From contig NZ_JAAIWK010000001.1 of the NCBI RefSeq assembly GCF_011008565.1, positions 247,081 to 311,080 on the forward strand: a stretch of 64,000 bases of DNA, in the 5' to 3' direction. Each line of letters starts with the position of its first letter. Within the stretch, counting starts at the first letter, position 1. Of this stretch, positions 1-7,760 are shown in pieces. The DNA is from Heyndrickxia ginsengihumi. Its GTDB lineage: Bacteria > Bacillota > Bacilli > Bacillales > Bacillaceae_C. The notes under the pieces are model-generated. The model was given only the letters and a program-made list of their open reading frames with translations. It ran no database searches and was not told the origin of the DNA. The position numbers were made by a program, and so were the translations under genes.

Positions 1-624
1 GCCATACTCATCGAATACCCTTTTTAGAAGCACTGTTAAGGGCTCAGAATAATTTTCTAATTCATCTGAAATATTTTTAAACCTTGTATCCCTATAATCT
101 CCATGAATTTTTAAGACTGTACAATCTGCATGAGCTAAAGGCTTCATTCCTTCTATATCCAAGTCATGGTAAAGTGTTTGATATTGGACGTTTACTTCAT
201 CTAATGCTTGTTCGAGTAAGCGGTCAAAGTTTGTTGTAACTACCACTTTTATGTAACCTTGTTTAACTAATTCTGCTATTGCCCGATGTGCTTCTGTTGG
301 TAGCTTTCTATTTTCTTCTAAGTCTTTTTCAGTTGGTTCAAAAAACTCTTTTAATAGTCCATTACGTTCTGAAGATGTTTTTGCTAACATACCAATTACC
401 TCATCATAAAGAGGTGCTTTTCCAAATTTCTTTTCATACCATTTGATTCCATCAGGCTCTTCTGCTCCATGTAATAGCATTATTCTCCTGCATAACTCTT
501 TAAGCACACCCCACCCTGTAGGAATCCCAGCCGAATAGGATATACCTGAGCCAAGTAATAAGGCATAAACACCTCTATTTGCCTCAACTGAAAAAGATAA
601 TGACATTAATCTCTCATCCATCAT
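1..624 (-). CDS. SIR2-like domain protein, N-terminal part, cut by the window edge
   Basis: The reading frame is open from position 624 to the left edge, giving 208 codons with no stop. It begins ATG ATG after a GGGGGAAGTT ribosome site. The translation carries SIR2 NAD-binding motifs: LLGSGIS near residue 25, TTNFDRLL near residue 128, and IHGDY near residue 170. SIR2 domains in phage-defence proteins act as NADases that deplete NAD+ on infection. The gene starts 75 bases after the ClpB-like gene, in the same direction, so it is probably in that operon. The C-terminal part, which would name the subfamily (STAND, TPR, DSR or other), is not visible. Confidence 0.75.
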   Translation of the reverse strand, partial: MMDERLMSLSFSVEANRGVYALLLGSGISYSAGIPTGWGVLKELCRRIMLLHGAEEPDGIKWYEKKFGKAPLYDEVIGMLAKTSSERNGLLKEFFEPTEKDLEENRKLPTEAHRAIAELVKQGYIKVVVTTNFDRLLEQALDEVNVQYQTLYHDLDIEGMKPLAHADCTVLKIHGDYRDTRFKNISDELENYSEPLTVLLKRVFDEYG

Positions 625-698
625 AACTTCCCCCAAATATTTCTACTTTTAGCTAACCATAACCAAATTATACCAATTATGACTTTAATCGTTTCTCT

Positions 699-1814
699 CT
701 ACAAAATCCCACGCTCTTTTAAAATTTTGAGACTTAAATACTTCTCAATTGTATTTTTAATAACCCTTGAATTTGTTAAGTTTTTTAGTTCTACAGCAAG
801 TCCTTCCAACATATCTTCTTTGTCGGCTGATGACAATATATCCTTTTCCTCTTGTGGTAGACTTTCAATAGATTCATTGAATCGACTCACTAATAATGAA
901 TATTTATCCTCATAGCTTAACCCTTCAAACCGAATACATTCGGTAATTCTAGAAAAGATAGCAGAACCTACACTCTTTTCAATTTCATCTTTCGTGGAGT
1001 AGTTAGATGTACAAATAAAAATTGCATTGTCAACTTTGGCTGTATAATTCCTATCCACTATTTTACCTTCGTCAAATAGTTCATAAAATGCACTGTACAA
1101 ATTAGGGTGTACTTTATCAAACTCATCAAATAATACAACATTGGTTTCCCTATAAAGTAAATTCTTCGCCAAACTATCCTCTTGTGGGTCTGAGCCAAAT
1201 AAAAATCTGTAGGCATGTTCCGTTTGATACATTGATAATTGAAATCTTTTTATATTATCATTTGCATATATGGCCTCGGATATTATTTTAGCTGTTTCTG
1301 TTTTTCCCACTCCAGGAGGACCATAAAACATAATGACTATTGGTTTGTTACTGTGCCGAACTCTTGATACATTAATGACAGGCAGCAAAACATTTAGTAC
1401 ATGTTCTTGTCCGATAATCCTCTCTTGATATAGTTTTTTTAGTTCTATTAGTTTCTCTACAGCAAGCTTTCCGTAATCATGGTACTTTACTTCCACAACA
1501 TGATTTCTTTGAAGTGATTCAACGATATTATTGGGGGGATTTTGGAAGTAAATATTTTCACATTCAACGTTCCTAAATAAGAGCATTATATTATTGATTA
1601 AATTTGTCGTCATAGATGCATACTCTTGTCTATAACAAACAATCGTGTTGTAAGAATATTCATTGGGAGTCCATGATGAATCTTCTGTTCTAATAGTAAA
1701 AGAACGTTCCACTTCAACAACTTGCATCATTACTTCATTCATTGTGGTATATGAATGTTCTTCAATAAATTCATTAAAAGCATTATCTGGACCATAAAAA
1801 ATTTTAACTTTCAT
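699..1814 (-). CDS. dolB: ClpB-like AAA+ ATPase, probable Dodola defence protein DolB
   Basis: This is a 371-residue protein with one AAA+ module of the ClpA/ClpB type. Walker A (GPPGVGKT) lies at about residues 165-172 and Walker B (VVLFDEFDK) at about 226-234, followed by a sensor-1-like TSN and an arginine near SRITE. The N-terminal 150 residues match nothing I recognise. The start at 1814 was preferred over an upstream in-frame ATG because GGAGTT sits nine bases before it. It overlaps the end of the preceding DUF6414 gene by 11 bases, suggesting translational coupling. A DUF6414 plus ClpB-like pair is the published composition of the Dodola anti-phage system. The assignment rests on remembered family features, not a search. 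Confidence 0.68.
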   Translation of the reverse strand: MKVKIFYGPDNAFNEFIEEHSYTTMNEVMMQVVEVERSFTIRTEDSSWTPNEYSYNTIVCYRQEYASMTTNLINNIMLLFRNVECENIYFQNPPNNIVESLQRNHVVEVKYHDYGKLAVEKLIELKKLYQERIIGQEHVLNVLLPVINVSRVRHSNKPIVIMFYGPPGVGKTETAKIISEAIYANDNIKRFQLSMYQTEHAYRFLFGSDPQEDSLAKNLLYRETNVVLFDEFDKVHPNLYSAFYELFDEGKIVDRNYTAKVDNAIFICTSNYSTKDEIEKSVGSAIFSRITECIRFEGLSYEDKYSLLVSRFNESIESLPQEEKDILSSADKEDMLEGLAVELKNLTNSRVIKNTIEKYLSLKILKERGIL

Positions 1815-2637
1815 TATTAGCAACTCCAGCCAATATAACATCATAGACACTTAACATTTCTTCATTAACCTCTTGTTCAGTTTTGGAACCATCACTTCTT
1901 TCTCTTTCAACGAGGTTTTCAAAAGCACTATTATTATCAGTAGCCCTTTTTTCCCCGAACTCTGATTCCCATTCTAATTCTTTTTCTGTACATTCTCCTA
2001 CTTTTATACCTACAATAGTAAGATTCATCTTTGTTAAGTCATTTAGTCTATAGTTATTTCTCAAAGCATTAAAATTAAATCTAAATACCTTTTTTTCCTC
2101 AACTGAGATTAACTCGTAATATCCCTTCGCATCATTAAATATTTGGTCTAATGCTCCAAGCTGAATAGGCATATCATTTCCAAATGACTCTTCTTTAATT
2201 ACCTTAAGCATTGGTGATATTACTTTTAGAAATGTAACAGAATTAGGAACAAAGGATAATCTTACTCTTTCAAAAACACCAAATTCCGTTGGTAAATTCT
2301 CTTGTTTCTCCTTATATACATCATCGATAAAATTTGATAATACAGTACTACTTAGAGTTTCGCTGACTTTACTATCTCCATTTTTATTGTAGGATGCACT
2401 TCCAGCAATTCTCCCTTTTATTCCAAATAAAGAGTCAACTATTAATGATAGTATTTTAGGGTCAGATGAAGCCTCAATTCCAACTTCACCTGCAATATTT
2501 TTTACACGTTGAATAATATCAGAAGATACTTTGTCATAACGTCCACCATGTTTTGCTTCTAAATAATCCATTGCTGAACCCTCATCAAAGTAGACGACTT
2601 TTAGCAAATGGCGTTTATTAACGTCTTTCCTTTTCAA
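1804..2637 (-). CDS. dolA: DUF6414-like protein, probable Dodola defence protein DolA
   Basis: A protein of 277 residues beginning at a TTG (2637) placed eight bases after GGAGGG; the longer frame from 2679 would place the ribosome site inside the gene. It is rich in charged residues, with a central segment around SGSASY..SETLSSTVLSNFIDDV and a C-terminal half that looks like an alpha/beta fold. No enzyme motif is visible. It resembles DUF6414, which in Dodola is encoded just before a ClpB-like ATPase, exactly the order seen here. The function within the system is not known to me. Confidence 0.62.
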   Translation of the reverse strand: MKRKDVNKRHLLKVVYFDEGSAMDYLEAKHGGRYDKVSSDIIQRVKNIAGEVGIEASSDPKILSLIVDSLFGIKGRIAGSASYNKNGDSKVSETLSSTVLSNFIDDVYKEKQENLPTEFGVFERVRLSFVPNSVTFLKVISPMLKVIKEESFGNDMPIQLGALDQIFNDAKGYYELISVEEKKVFRFNFNALRNNYRLNDLTKMNLTIVGIKVGECTEKELEWESEFGEKRATDNNSAFENLVERERSDGSKTEQEVNEEMLSVYDVILAGVANNES

Positions 2638-2708
2638 ATGTATCCCTCCATACAGAGTTTGTAATCCTAAAACAAACACACTAAAAGAACGTATATTCCC
2701 ATTATATA

Positions 2709-3020
2709 TTAACTTTTAAAATAATGTAATTGAATGTCCTCATCATTCATTATACCTATCCTTAATATTGTAAGACTTTTGAGAATTACTTCTTCTTTAA
2801 ACTCAATCTCCATTTCGTTTATCATTAGTTGATTTAACTCTTCAGTATCTTCCAAAATTATCATTGCTTGATAGTATGGTAGTATAAAGTCCTCTACTTT
2901 TTCACCATTGCTTAGATATTCATACAAATCCCAAAACTCTGTTTCTAAATAATCCGCTATATCCTTCTGTATTTCCGATTTCAGAGCTAATAATTCCCTT
3001 AACTGCTGGATTTTTTTCAT
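2709..3020 (-). CDS. Small acidic protein of unknown function upstream of the Dodola-like pair
   Basis: This encodes 103 residues starting MKKIQQLREL, chosen because GGAGG lies eight bases before the ATG at 3020; an earlier in-frame start at 3035 overlaps that site. The protein is strongly acidic, predicted largely helical, and has no signal peptide or known motif (it contains DYLETEFWDLYEYLSNGEKVEDF). Its start is one base after the stop of a 28-residue membrane peptide gene, so the two are almost certainly cotranslated. About 70 bases separate it from the DUF6414 gene, consistent with one operon. I do not recognise the family. Confidence 0.6.
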   Translation of the reverse strand: MKKIQQLRELLALKSEIQKDIADYLETEFWDLYEYLSNGEKVEDFILPYYQAMIILEDTEELNQLMINEMEIEFKEEVILKSLTILRIGIMNDEDIQLHYFKS

Positions 3021-3021
3021 A

Positions 3022-3108
3022 TTATTGACCTCCATACTGTTTCTTTGAGCCTTCTGTTACCATACAAACAACAATACCGACTACAGTTCCTAATAAGAAA
3101 TATGGCAA
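3022..3108 (-). CDS. 28-residue hydrophobic mini-protein (single membrane segment)
   Basis: A TTG codon at 3108 follows a near-perfect AAAGGAGGTGA ribosome site. The 28-residue product begins MPYFLLGTVVGIVVC, a stretch long enough for one membrane span, and ends in a polar tail TEGSKKQYGGQ. The stop codon is one base before the start of the next gene. The very strong ribosome site, conserved spacing and coupling argue that it is real despite its size. Such mini-proteins can be toxins, membrane effectors or anchors, but nothing in the sequence decides this. Confidence 0.55.
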   Translation of the reverse strand: MPYFLLGTVVGIVVCMVTEGSKKQYGGQ

Positions 3109-3155
3109 TATAATCACCTCCTTTCATTCTTTTAATCCCTTATTCTTAAAATCTT

Positions 3156-3254
3156 TTAAGCTCGCAATTTATCATCCTTAAAGCCTTTTTTAGCTAGTGC
3201 ATAAATAGTTAATCCAAATACAACTCCTGCCTTAAATAAATCAATTGGTGACAT
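3156..3254 (-). CDS. 32-residue hydrophobic mini-protein (single membrane segment)
   Basis: An ATG at 3254 is preceded by AAAGGAGGTGAGCAT, nearly identical to the ribosome site of the next mini-gene. The product starts MSPIDLFKAGVVFGL, continues with a hydrophobic TIYALA and ends in a lysine-rich tail KKGFKDDKLRA, giving one likely membrane helix with a basic cytoplasmic end. It lies 47 bases upstream of the second mini-gene. The pair looks like two small membrane proteins at the head of the Dodola/SIR2 cluster. Function unknown. Confidence 0.55.
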   Translation of the reverse strand: MSPIDLFKAGVVFGLTIYALAKKGFKDDKLRA

Positions 3255-3284
3255 ATGCTCACCTCCTTTACCGTAAAATCACGC

Positions 3285-3312
3285 ACGAAAAAGAGTCGAC
3301 AGCTCTTTAAAA
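3285..3312 (-). terminator. Hairpin downstream of the 96-residue gene
   Basis: On the minus strand, AAAGAG and CTCTTT flank the seven-base loop CTGTCGA, followed by further T residues. It lies between the stop of the 96-residue gene (3374) and the first mini-protein start (3254), where a transcription boundary is expected. The stem is short, so this is a moderate call. Confidence 0.4.
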
Positions 3313-3373
3313 GATAACCTCCCCGACTTTTTTCCATGTTTAGTTTCCCTGTAAAATCCATCCACCAACGGCT

Positions 3374-3664
3374 TTACACTAAACTAATAGGCTTAACAAG
3401 TTCACCTTCTTTCAACAGACCAATTCCAATATTCTCGATTCCCTGTTTGTCCTGTAATAAATAAACAACATTCGATGCACCGCCATCATAGAATAATATC
3501 CAAAATTTTAGTTCCCCCTTAAATTCATTTGGGATTCTCGCCTTAAGCTCCTCGTTCCTTATATCATCTGCCGGCAAGACCCTAACATCTGCTTTCCAAT
3601 CTTTCCAGGCTAAGTGTGGATGGTGTTCCTCTATGTAGTTCCTAAATATGTTAATAATGCTCAT
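3374..3664 (-). CDS. Hypothetical 96-residue protein cotranscribed with the serine recombinase
   Basis: The ATG at 3664 follows AGGAGCG. The gene begins 17 bases after the recombinase stop codon and is the last gene of the recombinase operon. The protein is soluble, with an N-terminal helix (MSIINIFRNYIEEHHPHLAW) and a beta-rich second half (FWILFYDGGASNVVYLLQ). I recognise no family. Its position directly after a Ccr-type recombinase suggests a role in excision, such as a directionality factor or accessory protein, but that is only inference from context. Confidence 0.6.
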   Translation of the reverse strand: MSIINIFRNYIEEHHPHLAWKDWKADVRVLPADDIRNEELKARIPNEFKGELKFWILFYDGGASNVVYLLQDKQGIENIGIGLLKEGELVKPISLV

Positions 3665-3681
3665 ACTTTGTTCGCTCCTTT

Positions 3682-5370
3682 TTATAAATCGATAAGAATA
3701 GAAAAAGAAGAAGATAAATCATCGTCATCAGATGATTTATCTTCTTCTTGTTTAGTGAAGTGTCTTACCACTTCGTTATTTAACTGTATTTGTATTGAAT
3801 CAATATTACGGTTATCAGCAATTGTAACCTTATTGATGAGCAGATGTAGAAGCTGTTTTCTTTGTTCACCTGTAATAGACTGCTTATAAGATTCTGTAAA
3901 ACTCTGCATCACTTGTTTGACCATTTTAAAAGTTACTTCTTTCTTAGCACTTTGTCCTAACTGTTGTTCTATTGGAGCAATTCGCTCATCCAATAGCTTT
4001 TTTTCTTCATCTAATTTATCTAGACGACTTTTTAAATCTATTTTATTTAGTATCCCATCTTCATATAATCCTAGAACTTTATCTTTTTTGGATTGTATGG
4101 CTTCTAAAGACCGCTTCAATATTGCATACTCTCTTTGGAGCGGTTCTGAGATGGTACGATAACCCTTATTAACTTTTTTAACAACATCATTAATAAGAGC
4201 ATCACTACTTGCAAATTTCGCTATCTTATTTAACACATATTCATCTGCATATTCCGTTCTAACTCCATTAGAATGGCAAGCTGATGTCCCTTTATTTTTC
4301 CATTCTCCACAGACATAATATTCTAGAACCCGCTTGCTACCGTCCTTTCTTTTATTAGTTGTTCTTCCTAAAACCATACCCGCTCCGCAAACAGGACATT
4401 TCATAATACCTGTGAGTGGGAACTCTCCACTATGAACCCTATTTGGTGTCTTACTCCTACTTTTCAGTATAGATTGAGCTTTTTGCCATGTTTCTTCAGA
4501 TATAATTGCTTTATGATGTCCCTTCTCAATAACTGGTTCTGGGTTAATATTATTTCTTCTTTGTTCATTCCAATCTCGCCTTACATTGTAACGAATAAAA
4601 CCGATATAGATAGGATTTGTAAGAATGGTCTTAATAGCATTAATAGAAAATAGGTTACCTTTCTTGCTACGATGCCTTTCTTTGTTAACTGTATTGGCAA
4701 TTGACTTATATCCATGACCTTCCGTATAAAGCCCAAAAATCCTTCTTACCGTTGCAGCTTCTTTTTCATTAACAACAAGTCTTGTTAGAGTTCTCTTTCT
4801 ATTATCACCTTGAACTTGTTCAGAATCGTAGCCTAAGACTTGTCCACCATTCCACGAACCTTCTTTAGCTCTAGCTATCATGCCCATTTTGACGTTCTCT
4901 GCAATGTTATCCCTCTCAAATTCTGCAATAACTGCCATCATATTGAATTGTAGTTTTCCAGCTGATGTTTCCGTTTCGTACTGTTCTGAGTAAGACCTAA
5001 ATACAATGTTCTTTTGCTTTAGGAATTCTACTATCTTCAACATATCTAATATATTTCTTGCTAGTCTATTAGACTTCCAAACCAGTACAATATCAAATAA
5101 TTTCTCTTTTGCATCATCAAGTAGTTGTTGAAGGGATGCTCGTCCTTTAATAGACTTTCCACTAATCCCTCGGTCTGCATATTCCTTATATACTACATAC
5201 CCTTCACGCTCACAATATTGACTTAATAGCCTTGTTTGCTCATCAATACTATAGCCTTCTTCTGCCTGTTCAGTTGTAGAAACACGAGCGTAAATAGCGA
5301 CTCTTTTCTGTATTCTAGCTTGACTCACTTGGTCAAGCTGTTCTAACAAATTCACTGCAGGATTCTGCAT
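3682..5370 (-). CDS. Ccr-like large serine recombinase (cassette integrase/excisionase)
   Basis: A 562-residue site-specific recombinase. The resolvase catalytic domain holds IYARVSTTEQ with catalytic Ser at about residue 31, DRGISG, and the arginine-bearing VWKSNRLARN. A recombinase domain follows (about 190-310), then a zinc ribbon with CPVCG and later Cys residues, and a coiled coil. Length and order match staphylococcal CcrB/CcrC (about 540-560 residues). It probably cuts and rejoins at the end of rlmH. The start at 5370 is preferred because GGTGG precedes it by eight bases; it overlaps the upstream gene by 38 bases. Oddity: the last residues (EEDKSSDDDDLSSS) are encoded by a perfect 19-bp inverted repeat, so the C terminus seems to have been extended through a hairpin. 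Confidence 0.9.
   Translation of the reverse strand: MQNPAVNLLEQLDQVSQARIQKRVAIYARVSTTEQAEEGYSIDEQTRLLSQYCEREGYVVYKEYADRGISGKSIKGRASLQQLLDDAKEKLFDIVLVWKSNRLARNILDMLKIVEFLKQKNIVFRSYSEQYETETSAGKLQFNMMAVIAEFERDNIAENVKMGMIARAKEGSWNGGQVLGYDSEQVQGDNRKRTLTRLVVNEKEAATVRRIFGLYTEGHGYKSIANTVNKERHRSKKGNLFSINAIKTILTNPIYIGFIRYNVRRDWNEQRRNNINPEPVIEKGHHKAIISEETWQKAQSILKSRSKTPNRVHSGEFPLTGIMKCPVCGAGMVLGRTTNKRKDGSKRVLEYYVCGEWKNKGTSACHSNGVRTEYADEYVLNKIAKFASSDALINDVVKKVNKGYRTISEPLQREYAILKRSLEAIQSKKDKVLGLYEDGILNKIDLKSRLDKLDEEKKLLDERIAPIEQQLGQSAKKEVTFKMVKQVMQSFTESYKQSITGEQRKQLLHLLINKVTIADNRNIDSIQIQLNNEVVRHFTKQEEDKSSDDDDLSSSFSILIDL
3705..3749. repeat. Perfect 19-bp inverted repeat inside the recombinase 3' end
   Basis: Arms 3705-3723 and 3731-3749 are exact reverse complements around a seven-base loop (GTCATCA). 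In the direction of the recombinase transcript the hairpin is followed by a T-rich run, so it resembles a rho-independent terminator lying within the coding frame, ending about 22 bases before the stop codon. It could reduce transcription of the following 96-residue gene or mark a recombination footprint. Confidence 0.8.
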
Positions 5371-5872
5371 TTGATTCACCACCTTTCATTCTTTCTCCTC
5401 TTGTCATTATTAAACGAGCAAAAGACGACAATGAAATATCCCTTTTACATGAAAGATGTTCATGTTCCAGTAATGCTGCCATCCATTGAAAATGTAATCT
5501 ACCTTCAGGAGTTGAAGTATCAAATGGCTCCGTAGCCGAACATAATTCCACATCATGTTGGTCTAAATATTGTTTAATAGTTAACAGGTTTGTCATTTTT
5601 GGAGTTAAACTAAACAAATCCCACACTAACACCACATCAATTAAACCTAAAGATACATCGGTCAGTAATTGCTTAAGTGACAATCTACCCTCAATAGCAT
5701 TACCATGACATCCAACATCAGAGTATACCTGTTGGATTTCATAGCCCATTCGCTCATATTTTTCTTTTAACACTTGAATATCACGATAAAGTCTATGTCC
5801 CTCAGGTTGTTCGATTGCAGTGTTTCGAGTATAGATGACAATTCTAACCTCTTTTTGATTACTTTCCGTCAT
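5333..5872 (-). CDS. Catalytically degenerate small serine-recombinase-like protein
   Basis: This 179-residue protein aligns with only the N-terminal resolvase domain of the recombinase encoded next to it, sharing IYTRN..IEQ, GCHGNAIEGRLSLKQLL, VLVWDLFSL and a distal HFQWMAALLEHE. The catalytic Ser is replaced by Thr (residue 18), and the arginines of the NRLAR motif are replaced (FSLTP). It lacks the recombinase and zinc-ribbon domains. It is therefore unlikely to cut DNA. In staphylococci CcrA and CcrB act as a pair; this could be a non-catalytic remnant or regulatory subunit of such a pair. Its ATG overlaps the previous stop codon by one base and its end overlaps the next start, so it is still embedded in an intact operon. 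Confidence 0.8.
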   Translation of the reverse strand: MTESNQKEVRIVIYTRNTAIEQPEGHRLYRDIQVLKEKYERMGYEIQQVYSDVGCHGNAIEGRLSLKQLLTDVSLGLIDVVLVWDLFSLTPKMTNLLTIKQYLDQHDVELCSATEPFDTSTPEGRLHFQWMAALLEHEHLSCKRDISLSSFARLIMTRGERMKGGESNAESCSEFVRTA

Positions 5873-5982
5873 TATGCTTCTCCTCCTTTTTCATTTGAAC
5901 AAGTTGTCCAATAGTTCGTCACCATTTCCGCTAATATATCTAGTAATATGCTATATTGATATTCCGTCGATTCTTGTTCCAT
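5872..5982 (-). CDS. 36-residue acidic peptide at the head of the recombinase operon
   Basis: The ATG at 5982 follows GGGGGAAACATT; an upstream in-frame ATG at 6072 has no ribosome site. The product begins MEQESTEYQYSILLDILAEM and ends KGGEA, with one likely amphipathic helix. Its TAA overlaps the ATG of the degenerate recombinase by one base (TAATG), a sign of translational coupling. SCC elements often carry short genes between cch and ccr, but I cannot match this one to a family. Confidence 0.55.
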   Translation of the reverse strand: MEQESTEYQYSILLDILAEMVTNYWTTCSNEKGGEA

Positions 5983-6049
5983 AATGTTTCCCCCTGAACA
6001 ATCAATAAAATAATATATATTTTTAAGCCTGATTAACTTTTGGTTAGGG

Positions 6050-6142
6050 GGCAAAGGGAAGAAAAAAGGCAAAAAAAATAAACCGTCTAAAAAATAGATG
6101 ATTTAATCCCAAAAAAAAAATTAAATTTTACTTCCCCTTGCC
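6050..6142. repeat. Inverted repeat flanking a 69-bp A/T-run segment after the helicase gene
   Basis: GGCAAAGGGAAG at 6050-6061 pairs with CTTCCCCTTGCC at 6131-6142 with one mismatch. The segment between is almost pure A/T with runs of eight to ten A. It lies between the helicase stop codon and the recombinase operon. It may be a terminator region, an operator or an origin used by the helicase. Nothing else in this 170-base gap stands out. Confidence 0.5.
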
Positions 6143-6152
6143 ACTTTCACCC

Positions 6153-7760
6153 CTAACTAAAATTTTTTATAGAAATATTAACTACATACTCATAGCCATT
6201 AATCCTTTTTTGATTCAAGGCAATCCCTTTACTATCTAATACATTTTCAAAGTCTTTAAAGAAGCGTTGTCTACTTCTTAATGCTGAACTATCCATTCCT
6301 TGTTCTTGACTCCATTTCTGAAAAGCTTCATACAATGATGGTCTTCTAATTTTTGAACCTGTTTCTATCTCTACGGATGATTCAAAGAAATGTAACACTG
6401 GGTTTTGAGCTAATCGGTATTTAGTCATTTCATCTTCAATCACTTTTGAATGACTAAAAATATATTCCTGTTTCTTTAAACGATTCAATCCCTCAATCGC
6501 CCAATTAAAAATTCCAGGTAATTCTTCTTTTAGCTCCTCTAATAAATTTCTGTTACGTTCTGCTTCTGTAAATGTTCGCTTAAACGGTACAATCAGAAAT
6601 TTACGGAAATAACCTTGTGTTAAATCCGTTGTGTCGGGTAACTCATTCCCCAAAAAAAGCAAACGACATTTCGACTTATAATTCACAATAGGTGAGCGGT
6701 ATTTGATATTAATTGTAATGCCGTCACCACTAACAATCGATTTAAATGCTTCTGTATTTAACCTCGAACCTTGCATTTCATTCTCCGCTGCAATGTTTAA
6801 CGTCTTCCCTATGATGCCTTCTAAGCCAAAGTTATTACTAAACTGCGCTAATGGTACACTACTTACATTTTCTGAACCTACTAGAATAGATACTAGGTTT
6901 GCAAGCACACTCTTACCATTAGCACCTCGACCATAGTAATACACTGCTTTTTCGCACTTGGTTTCTGTTGTTAGCCAGTAACCTAGTAGTTCTTGGTGGA
7001 CTTTTATCAGTTCTTCATCATCATTTGCGATGTCTTTTATAAACTGTAAAAACTTTGGACAAGTTGCGTTTTCATTAAAACTAATAGGAACTCTAACTGT
7101 TGATAAAAACTTAGAGTGATGTTCCTCTAACTTATGAGTTTTTAAGTTATACATACCGTTCTCTAGGTTAATCCAGTCATCATCTAGATTCAGCTCTTCA
7201 ATATAATAAGCTTCACGTTGAATCGCTTGGATGGCTTCTTTTTCATAACCGCTTCTCCAGCTATTTGCGTAACCCTCATTCATAAGTGTGCGTACAATTT
7301 TTCCCAATTGAACACTATTACATTCCTGATAATAGCCTCCACGATTGTAAACATAAAGTATGCCATGTTGGTCACAGCAGGTAACAACTCTTTGCAAGAA
7401 GTAATCAGCAAATAAGTTCGCATTAAAATGAAATTTTTCTTTTTTTTCGTCATAGCAAAAGCCTGTTTGAATAGCCTTTGAAATACGAATTACATCTAAA
7501 ATCTCAGCACGAATTTTTTTGATACGCTCAGATTCTTCATACTTTCCTTTGTTAATATCTTTTTCACAAAAAGAAGAGTTTGCTAATAAACAATTTACTA
7601 TGTCCTGTGTGTTATAACCTTTGATACCTCTAATTGCATTAAAGAAATCGCTAGCTGTTGAATCCTCATTTAAACTGGTTAGCGTTTCTTTTAATTGCTT
7701 ATGCTTCTCCATGATATACATTTTTTTTATTGTAAATGGCTTAATCACTTCATTCATCAT
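6153..7760 (-). CDS. Primase-helicase of the phage/plasmid P4-D5 type, Cch-like
   Basis: About 535 residues. The middle carries a D5_N-like segment, and the C-terminal half an SF3/AAA+ helicase core with Walker A GRGANGKSVLANLV, Walker B-like NIAAENEMQ and the motif CRLLFLGNELP. Such proteins unwind DNA for replication of excised elements; SCC elements encode the analogous helicase Cch just upstream of ccr, which is the order seen here. GGAGGTAAGTG precedes ATG codons at 7760 and 7757 and a GTG at 7763; the ATGs have better spacing. The start overlaps the end of the preceding gene, indicating a helicase plus partner operon. Most likely lets the cassette replicate after excision (inference from the staphylococcal work). 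Confidence 0.8.
   Translation of the reverse strand: MMNEVIKPFTIKKMYIMEKHKQLKETLTSLNEDSTASDFFNAIRGIKGYNTQDIVNCLLANSSFCEKDINKGKYEESERIKKIRAEILDVIRISKAIQTGFCYDEKKEKFHFNANLFADYFLQRVVTCCDQHGILYVYNRGGYYQECNSVQLGKIVRTLMNEGYANSWRSGYEKEAIQAIQREAYYIEELNLDDDWINLENGMYNLKTHKLEEHHSKFLSTVRVPISFNENATCPKFLQFIKDIANDDEELIKVHQELLGYWLTTETKCEKAVYYYGRGANGKSVLANLVSILVGSENVSSVPLAQFSNNFGLEGIIGKTLNIAAENEMQGSRLNTEAFKSIVSGDGITINIKYRSPIVNYKSKCRLLFLGNELPDTTDLTQGYFRKFLIVPFKRTFTEAERNRNLLEELKEELPGIFNWAIEGLNRLKKQEYIFSHSKVIEDEMTKYRLAQNPVLHFFESSVEIETGSKIRRPSLYEAFQKWSQEQGMDSSALRSRQRFFKDFENVLDSKGIALNQKRINGYEYVVNISIKNFS

Noticed and set aside
679..915. Plus-strand 78-residue reading frame
   Set aside because: It is the antisense of the ClpB-like gene, has no ribosome site and no recognisable protein features.
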